From Rhodospirillales bacterium (GTDB lineage Bacteria > Pseudomonadota > Alphaproteobacteria > Rhodospirillales > Casp-alpha2), in contig JACPJY010000376.1 in NCBI GenBank assembly GCA_016187325.1, positions 1-8,217 on the forward strand: a stretch of 8,217 nucleotides of DNA. The letters run 5' to 3'. Position numbers and translations under genes: made by a program. Below are positions 1-6,111 of the stretch, in pieces. Position 1 is the stretch's first letter. Each line of letters begins with the position of its first letter. Under the pieces are notes generated by a model. The model worked only from the letters and a program-made list of their open reading frames with translations. It was not told the origin of the DNA and did not search any database.

Positions 1-1
1 A

Positions 2-343
2 AAGACCGGCGTGATCGACGTGTCGTTGCGCCCGATCCAGGTGAGTCCCGAACTGGCGCGCCGGCTCGAAGGGCTGAAGACGGGCCCCTATACCAAGTTG
101 TCGGTTTCGGATTCCGGAAAAGGCATGGACGACGACACATTGGCGCGGGTGTTCGATCCTTTCTTCACCACCAAGGAAGTCGGCGAAGGCAAGGGCCTGG
201 GGTTGTCTATGGTTTATGGAATCATCCATAGACACGGCGGCGCCATCGATATCACCAGCACGCGACACGTCGGAACTACGGTGGATATCTATTTGCCGTT
301 GATCCAAGATAGAAGTAGCAACGCCGGTGACCGCACGAAATAG
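2..343 (+). CDS. Sensor histidine kinase, C-terminal ATPase end (5' end outside window)
   Basis: This is the ATP-binding (HATPase_c) end of a sensor histidine kinase, which would autophosphorylate a His and pass the phosphate to a response regulator. The reading frame is open from base 2, so the gene starts outside the window and about 113 residues are visible. The G1 box is seen as DSGKGMDD. It is followed by the F box FDPFFTTKEVGEGKG and the G2 box GLGLSMVYGIIHRHGG, and then by the closing beta strands ending in TTVDIYLPL. This spacing and wording are typical of PAS-linked hybrid-type kinases (HisKA plus HATPase_c). The protein stops about 15 residues after the ATPase fold, so this end carries no receiver domain. 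The sensor, the phosphorylated His and the N box are not in view, so the signal is unknown. It converges on the lipoprotein gene 104 bp downstream; no clear terminator was seen in that gap. Confidence 0.92.
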   Translation, partial: KTGVIDVSLRPIQVSPELARRLEGLKTGPYTKLSVSDSGKGMDDDTLARVFDPFFTTKEVGEGKGLGLSMVYGIIHRHGGAIDITSTRHVGTTVDIYLPLIQDRSSNAGDRTK

Positions 344-447
344 ACGGAGTGCATCGGGCGGCGGTACCGGGCGAGACGAGAGCCGGCGGTAGCCGACGCG
401 ACATTGATGCCGGGGATTGACGCCGGAATTGCGGTCGCGCCGCCCGG

Positions 448-960
448 TCAGCGGCTGACGGAGATGATCCCGAGACCACCCCAGGAAAGCATCTCCTGCG
501 GACCGAAGTAATGGACCAGGCTGTCTTCCGGGTAGTACCAGCCTTCCTTCACCGGCACCAGACGCAGTTCCGCGGTTTTCCCGGAGCCGATCCCGAACCC
601 GACGATGCACGGCCGCGTCGCCGTGCCGCCGCCGCCCGACACCTGTTCCAGCGCCACCGCGCGCAAGAATTCCTCGGCACCGAAAGTGCGCTGAGCGTCG
701 TCCTTGTTGGCGAGCCTGAGGATGGTCGGCTGCCCGAGCTTCAGGTCGACGCCGTAGGTGGAAAACCGGCCGTCCTTGATATCGACGTTGACGACTTTGG
801 CTTTCGACCAGTTGACTCCGTCGAGATGCTTGGGCGCGTCGGCGAAGCAAATGCCGTCGATGCGCGTATACTGGACGAGGTCGTAAGCGACGTCCTCGGT
901 GGCGCAGGCGGCGATGCCCGCCGCCGCGGCAACCGTCAACAATGAGCGGACCATGCGCAT
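448..960 (-). CDS. Putative lipoprotein with cupredoxin-like pattern, no copper ligands
   Basis: A 170-residue exported protein of unknown function. The frame is open far upstream, but the start at 960 is chosen because GGAGG lies 8 bases before the ATG and the protein then opens with a textbook export signal: a basic start (MRMVR), a hydrophobic stretch, and the lipobox IAAC with Cys19 as the likely lipidated residue. The mature part looks beta-rich. The segment around residues 76-95 (GQPTILRLANKDDAQRTF) and the GWYYPED segment near residue 140 resemble the edges of a cupredoxin (plastocyanin-like) Greek-key domain. However, the usual His after the first strand is Arg91-Thr-Phe, and no Cys/His cluster follows GWYY, so copper binding looks unlikely. 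Cys38 and Cys118 could form a disulfide. A Gly run (about residues 109-112) may be a loop. The gene is divergent from the HEHAH protein and may share its control region. The CDS call is firm; the fold is an inference. Confidence 0.78.
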   Translation of the reverse strand: MRMVRSLLTVAAAAGIAACATEDVAYDLVQYTRIDGICFADAPKHLDGVNWSKAKVVNVDIKDGRFSTYGVDLKLGQPTILRLANKDDAQRTFGAEEFLRAVALEQVSGGGGTATRPCIVGFGIGSGKTAELRLVPVKEGWYYPEDSLVHYFGPQEMLSWGGLGIISVSR

Positions 961-1165
961 GGTCGAATCCTCCGTGTGGCCCCGGTGCCCAGGCAGGCAA
1001 GAGTCGTAACACTCCCGCCACCGCTCCCCAAGGGGTTTTTTGCGCGCCGCCGCGATGCCGAGCCGCCGTCCGGCGGCGTCCCGCTTGCGGCGCCGGCTGT
1101 CCGCCGGCCGCGCGCTACCGCCGCCGGCGCGTTGTGTTTCCAAGCCGGACGAGGCAACATTCGTT
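961..1165. other. Divergent intergenic region between lipoprotein and HEHAH protein
   Basis: A 205-bp GC-rich spacer that must hold the promoters of both divergent genes. It contains a perfect 7-bp inverted repeat with a 2-base centre (GCCGCCG-TC-CGGCGGC, 1062-1077) and a CCCC-AA-GGGG block followed by six T (1026-1041). No convincing sigma-70 -35/-10 pair was found by eye in either direction. Confidence 0.5.
969..973 (-). promoter_or_regulatory. Ribosome binding site deciding the lipoprotein start
   Basis: On the minus strand GGAGG sits 8 bases before the ATG at 960. This fixes the start well inside the longer open frame, which otherwise runs back to 1308 through sequence shared with the divergent gene. 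The following ATG at 954 is in frame but too far from this site. Confidence 0.8.
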
Positions 1166-1867
1166 ATGGCCATGCCCGACCACCCGTCCCGCCGGTTGGC
1201 GGCGCTGCTGCTGGCGGCGGCGGGTTCCGCCGCCGTGGCGACGCCGGAGCCGGTGCAGGCGGCCGCCTGCCCGCCCACCGAATCGGCGCCGCTGGTGTCG
1301 ATGAGCACGCTGCCGGGCTATATTTACTACGACACCAGCCGCAGCAGCGGCGAGCTCGACCGACTGCAGGGCCGCACCGGCAGCGCCGATCGTCGCCACG
1401 GCTGGCATCCGATCGGCCTGACACTGACCGAGTTGCAGTTCCACATCATGCAGATCCGGGTCAATACGCTCGCCCGCGCCGACAACACGCATTGTGCCGT
1501 GATCGCCGCCGTCGACGCGTCGCTCGGCTACGACAAGATCACCGTCTACGTCGACCACCGCTATCAGCCGGGAAGCTGTCAGCACCAATCGGTGCTCGAC
1601 CACGAGCACGCGCACGTGGCGGTGTTCCGCGACACGCTGGCGGTATATGCGCCGAAGGTCGAGCAGCGGCTGACCGAGGCGGCGCAACGGCTGAAGCCGG
1701 TCACTGCGCGCACCGCCGAGCAGGCGGCGGCGAAGCTGCAGAAGGCCCTGCAACGGGAGATGGAGCCGACGTTCAACGAGATGAACCGGCGGCTCGACAC
1801 AGACAACGCGCGCCTCGACGGCAAGGACAACTACCTGCGAGAACAGTCCCGCTGCTCCAAGTGGTGA
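1166..1867 (+). CDS. Secreted HExxH putative zinc-dependent protease
   Basis: A 233-residue exported protein with a likely zinc-protease motif. The start at 1166 is preferred because it follows GAGG (1151-1154) at 11 bases and opens a signal peptide: basic PSRR, then a hydrophobic LAALLLAAAGSAAV core, with likely signal peptidase I cleavage near VQA (residue 32). The mature protein contains HEHAH at residues 146-150: His146 and His150 would bind zinc and Glu147 would activate water. The order of elements (YYDTS strand, conserved Cys, ITVYV strand, second Cys, then HExxH in a helix) resembles the DUF922 / predicted secreted Zn-dependent protease group, which I recognise only by pattern. Cys35, Cys110, Cys138 and Cys230 suggest two disulfides in the periplasm. 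The region after HEHAH is helical, charged and Ala-rich; the third zinc ligand is not obvious. Substrate unknown. It is divergent from the lipoprotein and separated by 132 bp from the coiled-coil gene. Confidence 0.78.
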   Translation: MAMPDHPSRRLAALLLAAAGSAAVATPEPVQAAACPPTESAPLVSMSTLPGYIYYDTSRSSGELDRLQGRTGSADRRHGWHPIGLTLTELQFHIMQIRVNTLARADNTHCAVIAAVDASLGYDKITVYVDHRYQPGSCQHQSVLDHEHAHVAVFRDTLAVYAPKVEQRLTEAAQRLKPVTARTAEQAAAKLQKALQREMEPTFNEMNRRLDTDNARLDGKDNYLREQSRCSKW

Positions 1868-1999
1868 GGCCGCGCGCCCGCGCCACCTTGACGCCCGCCG
1901 GCCCCTTGGCGAGACTACACGCGGCGGGACGATTGGCGCCCGCGGCCGCAGCGAAACGCCGCCGGCCGGGCGCCGAACATGGGACGGATGGGATTGGGG

Positions 2000-2791
2000 A
2001 TGAGCGAGCCGACCCTGGAATCGCGGGCCGCGGGGGATGATCTGCACCTGGCGCAGACGGAAATTCGTCACCTCAGGAATACCATCGGCGCGCTGCGCGA
2101 AGAGCTCGAGGGCCTGCAGTTCGAAAAGGAGCAGAGCGTCCAGAGGGCGGTTGCCGACGCCGCCGACGAGACGACGCAGCTCAAGGAAACGGCGGTGGCG
2201 CTGCGCGACGAGCTGGAAAGCCTGCAGTTCGAGAAAAACCGGGCGGTCCAGGAGGCGGTCGCCAATTCTACCGACGAGATCATGCAATTGAAGAAGACTG
2301 CCCAGGCGCTCCGCGACGAGCTCGAGAACCTGCGCTTCGAGAAGGACAAGGCCGTCCAGGAAGCGGTCGCCAATTCGCATGACGAGATCACGCAATTGAA
2401 AAAGACCGCCCAGGCGCTCCGCGACGAGCTGGAGACCCTGCGTTTCGAGAAGGACAGGGCGGTTCAGGAGGCGGTCGCCAACTCGCATGACGAGATCCAG
2501 CAATTGCAGAAGACCGCCCAGGCGCTCCGCGACGAGATGGAAACCCTGCGATTCGAGAAGGATGAAAGCGTGCAACGGGTGGTCGCCGAAAAACACGATG
2601 AGATCACGCAGCTGAAGGAGACGGCCGCGGCGCTGCGCGAGGAGCTGGACGCCATCAAGGTCCGGTATGAGGATAAAATCCAGGAACTCGAGCGCGCGTC
2701 GCGGGACGAGATCAAGCAGTTGCAGGACACCGCGGCGGCGCTGCGGCAGAAATGGGAAGCCCGGGATTCGGGCACGGGGAAAGGCGAATAG
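2000..2791 (+). CDS. Coiled-coil repeat protein, cyclase operon partner
   Basis: A soluble, almost wholly helical protein of 263 residues with no signal peptide or membrane segment. After a short head (SEPTLESRAAG) and a half repeat (TEIRHLRNTIGALREE), it has six back-to-back units of exactly 36 residues, each of the type LExLRFEKDxAVQEAVANSxDEIxQLKKTAQALRDE in overall plan, ending with WEARDSGTGKGE. The repeats are rich in Glu, Lys, Gln and Ala with Leu at regular spacing, as in a coiled-coil rod; 36 residues is two sets of 7+11, giving 3.6 residues per turn and therefore an almost straight bundle. The start is uncertain: in-frame ATGs lie at 1979, 1988 and 2000, and I prefer 2000 because GGGA lies 6 bases upstream. 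The stop is two bases before the cyclase ATG, so the two are almost certainly co-transcribed and probably translationally coupled. A scaffold or localisation role for the cyclase is an inference. No named family was recognised. Confidence 0.85.
   Translation: MSEPTLESRAAGDDLHLAQTEIRHLRNTIGALREELEGLQFEKEQSVQRAVADAADETTQLKETAVALRDELESLQFEKNRAVQEAVANSTDEIMQLKKTAQALRDELENLRFEKDKAVQEAVANSHDEITQLKKTAQALRDELETLRFEKDRAVQEAVANSHDEIQQLQKTAQALRDEMETLRFEKDESVQRVVAEKHDEITQLKETAAALREELDAIKVRYEDKIQELERASRDEIKQLQDTAAALRQKWEARDSGTGKGE
2105..2752 (+). repeat. Six tandem 108-bp coding repeats
   Basis: Units begin at 2105, 2213, 2321, 2429, 2537 and 2645, each exactly 108 bp and in frame. A 48-bp half unit precedes them (2057-2104). 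Units 3 and 4 differ at about 12 of 108 positions by hand comparison. Units 2-4 share the same stretch GCCCAGGCGCTCCGCGACGA at their ends, which suggests recent duplication in the middle. The outer units are more diverged, and unit 6 is the most different in protein sequence. Confidence 0.93.
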
Positions 2792-2793
2792 CC

Positions 2794-5130
2794 ATGGCAA
2801 GCACGATCGGCGGCGGACAGGCGGCGGTGAACGACCGGACGTCCGGCAAATCCGGAGGCGGCGCCCGGCCGGACCGGGTGACCATGTTGCGCCACGCCGA
2901 CAAGAAGCTGCAGCAGGCGGAAATGCTTCTCAACGTATCGCGCCGGGTGGCGGCGATCGAAAGCCTGGACGAGATCCTGAAGACCCTGATCGAAATGATC
3001 GCCTGGGAACTGGGGGCCGAGCGGGCGTCGCTGTTCCTCAATGACTCGGCGACCGGCGAGCTCTACTCCCGCGTCGCCCAGGGCAACTTCTCGCGCGAAA
3101 TCCGGATGCTCAACTCGACCGGCATCGCCGGCGCGGTGTTCCATTCCGGCGACGGCGAGATCATCCCCGACGCCTACAAGGACAAGCGCTTTAACCGCAA
3201 CGTCGACGAGCAAACCGGGTTCCGCACCACGACCATCGTCTGCGCGCCTGTGAAGACGGTGAAGGGCGAGGTCATCGGCGTCACCCAGGCGCTGAACAAG
3301 AAGAATGGTCAGTTCACCGCCGACGACCTCAACCTGCTGCAGGCGATCACCACCCAGGCGGCGGTCGCGCTGCAAAGCACCCAGTTCGTCGAGCGGATGA
3401 AGAAGAACCGCGAGAAGGAGCTGGAATTCCTGGACGTGGTCTCCGACGTCACCTCGGAGCTGGAGCTCGGGACGCTGCTCGCCAAGGTGATGAGCGAGGC
3501 GACGCGGATGCTGAATGCCGACCGCTCGACGCTGTTCCTCAACGACCCCAAGACCAACGAGCTGTTCTCGCGCGTCGCCATGGGCGATTCGATCGGCGAG
3601 ATCCGGCTGCCCAACCACATGGGTATCGCCGGGGCGGTGTTCAAATCTGGCAAGACCGTCAACATCCCCTACGCCTATGCCGATCTCAGGTTCAATCCGG
3701 CGTTCGACAAGAAGACCGGCTATTTCACCCGCTCCATCCTGTGCGTCCCGATCGTCAACAAGGACGGCAAGACCATCGGCGTGACGCAGGTGCTGAACAG
3801 GCGCGGCGGGCCGTTCAACGACGAGGACGAGCAACGCCTGAAGGCGTTCACCGCCCAGGTGTCGATCGCGCTCGAGAACGCCAAGCTGTTCGAAGACGTC
3901 CAGAACATGAAGAACTACAACGAGAGCATGCTGGAAAGCATGTCGAACGGCGTCATCACCATGGACGAGGATGGCAAGATCGTCACCTGCAACAAGGCCG
4001 GACTCCGGATCATGCGCGCCAACGCCAAAGACATCCTCGGCAAGCCGGCCCAGGAATTCTTCACCGGGCCCAACGCCTGGGTCATGGAGCGGATCAAGAA
4101 AGTCGAGGAATCCCAGGAGCAGGACGTATTGATGGACGCGGCGCTGGAATTCGAAGGCGAAAAGATTTCGGCCAACGTCAGTTTCTTGCCGCTGGTCAGC
4201 GAGGAAGGCAAGAAGCTCGGCTCGATGATCATGATCGAGGACATTTCGTCCGAGAAGCGGATGAAGTCCACCATGTCGCGCTACATGGACCCGGGGCTGG
4301 CCGACCAGCTGCTCACCGGCGGCGACGAATTGCTCGGTGGCAAGAGCATCGAGGCGACGGTGCTGTTCTCCGACGTCCGCAGCTTCACCACCATCACCGA
4401 GGAACTGGGCCCGCAGGGCACGGTGGCGATGCTGAACGAGTACTTCACCATCATGGTCGATTGCATCACCCGCGAGGGCGGCATGCTCGACAAGTTCATC
4501 GGCGACGCCATCATGGCCGGTTTCGGCCTGCCGATCGCCCACGACGACGACCCAGACCGGGCGGTGCGCGCCACCATCTCGATGATCCAGGAGCTGCGCG
4601 GCTGGAACGTCGAGCGCGAAAAGAAGGGCCAGATGCCGATCGACATGGGCATCGGGCTGAATACCGACAACATCGTGTCCGGCAACATCGGCTCGCCGAA
4701 GCGCATGGACTTCACGATGATCGGCGACGGCGTCAACCTGGCGGCCAGGCTCGAATCCGCGTGCAAGCAGTATTCGGCGCGCATCCTGATCAGCGAATTC
4801 ACCCGCAAGAAGCTGAAGGGCACGTACCGGATGCGCGATGTCGACCTGGTGGTCGTCAAGGGCAAGACCAAACCGGTCGGCGTCTACGAAGTGCTCGACT
4901 ACCACACCGATGAGACGTACCCGAACCTGATGGACAACGTGAATTACTTCAACGAGGCGGTGAAGCAGTACCGCAAGGGCGACTGGGACAAGGCGGTCAC
5001 GAAGTTCAGGGAAGCGATCAACGCCAACCCCAGCGACAAGCTGGCCGAAACCTACATCGAGCGCTGCGAGCACCTGAAGGCGGAGCCGCCGAAGGAGTGG
5101 AACGGCGTCTGGGTGATGAAGTCGAAGTAG
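2794..5130 (+). CDS. Class III adenylate cyclase, GAF-GAF-PAS-catalytic-TPR
   Basis: A 778-residue cytoplasmic enzyme predicted to make cAMP from ATP. Domain order: a short disordered head and helix (residues 1-56); GAF-A (about 57-198) and GAF-B (about 222-367), which are clearly duplicated (both carry LFLND, SRVA, EIR and GIAGAVF); PAS (about 377-487); a linker SRYMDPGLADQLL; the catalytic domain (about 520-690); and a TPR-like tail (about 719-763). All class III catalytic residues are present: metal-binding Asp527 (FSDVRSF) and Asp571 (FIGDAIMA), 44 residues apart as usual; adenine-selecting Lys567 and Asp639; transition-state Asn648 and Arg652 (VNLAAR). The Lys/Asp pair points to ATP rather than GTP. 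The architecture matches cyanobacterial CyaB1-type cyclases, whose GAF domains bind cyclic nucleotide. The GAF NKFDE motif is imperfect here: GAF-A has Asn168, Lys169, Phe174 and Asp178 but Leu179; GAF-B has Arg336 instead of Lys, with Asp345-Glu346 intact. The start at 2794 follows AAAGG about 9 bases upstream. It forms an operon with the coiled-coil gene. Confidence 0.95.
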   Translation: MASTIGGGQAAVNDRTSGKSGGGARPDRVTMLRHADKKLQQAEMLLNVSRRVAAIESLDEILKTLIEMIAWELGAERASLFLNDSATGELYSRVAQGNFSREIRMLNSTGIAGAVFHSGDGEIIPDAYKDKRFNRNVDEQTGFRTTTIVCAPVKTVKGEVIGVTQALNKKNGQFTADDLNLLQAITTQAAVALQSTQFVERMKKNREKELEFLDVVSDVTSELELGTLLAKVMSEATRMLNADRSTLFLNDPKTNELFSRVAMGDSIGEIRLPNHMGIAGAVFKSGKTVNIPYAYADLRFNPAFDKKTGYFTRSILCVPIVNKDGKTIGVTQVLNRRGGPFNDEDEQRLKAFTAQVSIALENAKLFEDVQNMKNYNESMLESMSNGVITMDEDGKIVTCNKAGLRIMRANAKDILGKPAQEFFTGPNAWVMERIKKVEESQEQDVLMDAALEFEGEKISANVSFLPLVSEEGKKLGSMIMIEDISSEKRMKSTMSRYMDPGLADQLLTGGDELLGGKSIEATVLFSDVRSFTTITEELGPQGTVAMLNEYFTIMVDCITREGGMLDKFIGDAIMAGFGLPIAHDDDPDRAVRATISMIQELRGWNVEREKKGQMPIDMGIGLNTDNIVSGNIGSPKRMDFTMIGDGVNLAARLESACKQYSARILISEFTRKKLKGTYRMRDVDLVVVKGKTKPVGVYEVLDYHTDETYPNLMDNVNYFNEAVKQYRKGDWDKAVTKFREAINANPSDKLAETYIERCEHLKAEPPKEWNGVWVMKSK

Positions 5131-5171
5131 CGGCCGCCGTCGCCGCCGACCGGGCAGGTCCGCCAACCTCA

Positions 5172-5219
5172 GCGCCGCTCCCGGCGCCGCACCGCCCGCC
5201 AACGGGATGGGTGCCGTTG
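5172..5219 (+). terminator. Possible hairpins downstream of the cyclase, no T tract
   Basis: Two small perfect hairpins follow the cyclase stop: GCGCCG-CTCC-CGGCGC (5172-5187) and CAACGG with an 8-base loop to CCGTTG (5200-5219). Neither is followed by a run of T, so a classical intrinsic terminator is not supported. They may still slow or protect the transcript end. Confidence 0.25.
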
Positions 5220-5276
5220 CGTAGCCGCCGCACCCCGGGTCAAAACAGACCAATCCGTTGATCGGAAAGAATACCC

Positions 5277-5298
5277 GCCGGAATCCGGCGCGCCGGAT
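5277..5298. repeat. Overlapping GC-rich palindromes
   Basis: Two perfect dyads overlap. The first is GCCGGA-A-TCCGGC (5277-5289). The second is the 16-bp palindrome ATCCGGCGCGCCGGAT (5283-5298). They lie between the convergent cyclase and terminase genes and directly abut the phased GACA repeats. On either strand the T-rich side is wrong for an intrinsic terminator. A protein-binding site is possible. Confidence 0.7.
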
Positions 5299-5299
5299 C

Positions 5300-5329
5300 G
5301 ACAAAAGTAGACAAAAATCGACAATAGTG
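5300..5329. repeat. Three 10-bp phased GACA direct repeats
   Basis: Reading the plus strand, GACAAAAGTA, GACAAAAATC and GACAATAGTG follow each other without a gap (starts 5300, 5310, 5320), with a degenerate AACAC after them. One helical turn separates equivalent bases, as in iteron-like or cooperative protein-binding sites. The array is AT-rich inside GC-rich DNA and lies 10 bases beyond the terminase stop codon. Confidence 0.75.
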
Positions 5330-5338
5330 AACACGGCC

Positions 5339-5845
5339 CTACGAGCCCACGGCCCGCAGGCGGTCGATGCTCGCGGCCGGCGCCTCCGCCTCGGTCGGGG
5401 CTTGTCGCGCCTCGGCCGCGACGGCGGCGGCCCTTGTTTCTCGCCACTTCGCCGCGTCGACCTTGTCCTGATCGGCGGCCAAAACCTTGGCCGCGGCATG
5501 GGTGAGGTCGCGCCACAGATGGAACGGAAATGGCCCGGGATTGGTGAACTGGTGCTGCAAGTCCACGGCGCGGGCGGCGGCGTGGTAGCGGCCGTCCTCC
5601 ATGGCCCGGCGGTAGACCATCTCGAGCTTGCCGATCAGGGTGTCGGTGTCGCGGCCGTGCTGTTCGGCTAGCGTCCATTGAATGTCCTGGATGCGGCGAG
5701 CGACGCGAGGGTCCTTGAGCAGCCGGTAGCCCTGCTGGTTGGCGGTGCGCGGCGCATAGCCGGCGTCGCGGGCGGCCCTGGCGGCGTTCAAGCAATGGAC
5801 GAAACTTTGGCAGAACCGCTCCTGCCGGGGGGTAAGATGTGGCAT
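5339..5845 (-). CDS. Orphan phage-type terminase small subunit
   Basis: A 168-residue protein of the phage terminase small subunit type (Terminase_2-like). In phages this subunit binds the packaging site and hands DNA to the large-subunit nuclease/ATPase. The diagnostic N-terminal helix-turn-helix region is seen at residues 4-53: LTPRQERFCQSFV, then LNAARAARDAGYAPRTANQQG and LLKDPRVARRIQ. Residues 60-130 look helical and probably mediate oligomer formation. The C-terminal 35 residues are Ala/Glu-rich and low complexity. AAAGGGA ends 7 bases before the ATG, so the start is well supported. No large terminase, portal, capsid or integrase gene is in the window: the neighbours are a cyclase and an antiporter, so it stands alone here. 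It may be a prophage remnant, or a domesticated DNA-binding protein. The length is normal for the family and the frame is intact. Confidence 0.87.
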   Translation of the reverse strand: MPHLTPRQERFCQSFVHCLNAARAARDAGYAPRTANQQGYRLLKDPRVARRIQDIQWTLAEQHGRDTDTLIGKLEMVYRRAMEDGRYHAAARAVDLQHQFTNPGPFPFHLWRDLTHAAAKVLAADQDKVDAAKWRETRAAAVAAEARQAPTEAEAPAASIDRLRAVGS

Positions 5846-5876
5846 GACATTTTCCCTTTATTTTCAAACAATAAGG

Positions 5877-5906
5877 ATTATATAGCTATATAAGGTAAAA
5901 AGTCAA
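5877..5906 (-). promoter_or_regulatory. Near-consensus sigma-70 promoter for the terminase gene
   Basis: On the minus strand TTGACT (5906-5901) is followed after 18 bases by a perfect TATAAT (5882-5877). Transcription would start near 5870, leaving a short leader with the ribosome site at about 5853-5859 and the ATG at 5845. It lies in an AT-rich island (about 5846-5935) that contrasts with the GC-rich surroundings. Confidence 0.65.
5878..5893. promoter_or_regulatory. 16-bp perfect palindrome, operator candidate
   Basis: TTATATAGCTATATAA is a perfect inverted repeat of 16 bp. It occupies the spacer and five of six bases of the -10 box of the terminase promoter, which is where a repressor dimer would block RNA polymerase. 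AT-only arms can also arise from promoter composition, so the operator role is an inference. Confidence 0.5.
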
Positions 5907-6111
5907 GTAAAAACGAGAACGAAGAAAGAACTTCGACCGCAGTCGCCGCCGGCCTTCCCGGTCGGCAGCCGCCCCGCCGACTACGGCACCGGTGCTGCCG
6001 ATGCCGGATGCTGCCGGGCCGCCGCCATGTCGCGGAAAATAACGTGTTACTTTCAAGCCGGGTCCGAAACAGCCGGCGGTGTGGAGGAAGGCGCGCGAGC
6101 GCGAGGACAGC

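Noticed and set aside
276..479. 67-codon minus-strand frame covering the kinase-lipoprotein gap
   Set aside because: It starts inside the kinase and overlaps the end of the lipoprotein gene, with no ribosome site or recognisable sequence. The gap itself shows nothing else.
1026..1041. CCCC-AA-GGGG followed by six T, terminator-like
   Set aside because: The stem is only 4 bp with a 2-base loop, too tight to form. It also lies in a divergent upstream region where no plus-strand transcript needs ending.
1888..1917. TTGACG as a -35 box for the coiled-coil/cyclase operon
   Set aside because: The -35 resembles consensus, but no acceptable -10 follows at 16-19 bases (GAGACT or AGACTA only).
976..2040. 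354-codon plus-strand frame overlapping the HEHAH gene
   Set aside because: It is Arg/Ala/Pro-rich and out of frame with a gene that has a signal peptide and an HExxH motif; it also lacks a domain pattern.
1115..2800. 561-codon minus-strand open frame across the HEHAH and coiled-coil genes
   Set aside because: Its repeat structure is simply the mirror of the 108-bp coding repeats, and the rest is Arg-rich shadow translation.
5300..5329. CRISPR array
   Set aside because: The units are 10 bp, contiguous and without spacers, and no cas gene is present.
2464..5499. 1011-codon open frame on the minus strand across the cyclase gene
   Set aside because: It is antisense to a cyclase with every catalytic residue in place. 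Its own translation is low complexity (runs of Arg, Asp, Val, His) as expected from the strong codon bias of the opposite strand, and it also runs through the coiled-coil gene and the intergenic DNA.
6040..6049. TAAC-GT-GTTA dyad upstream of the antiporter
   Set aside because: The arms are only 4 bp and there is no paired promoter element. It could be chance in a small AT-rich patch.
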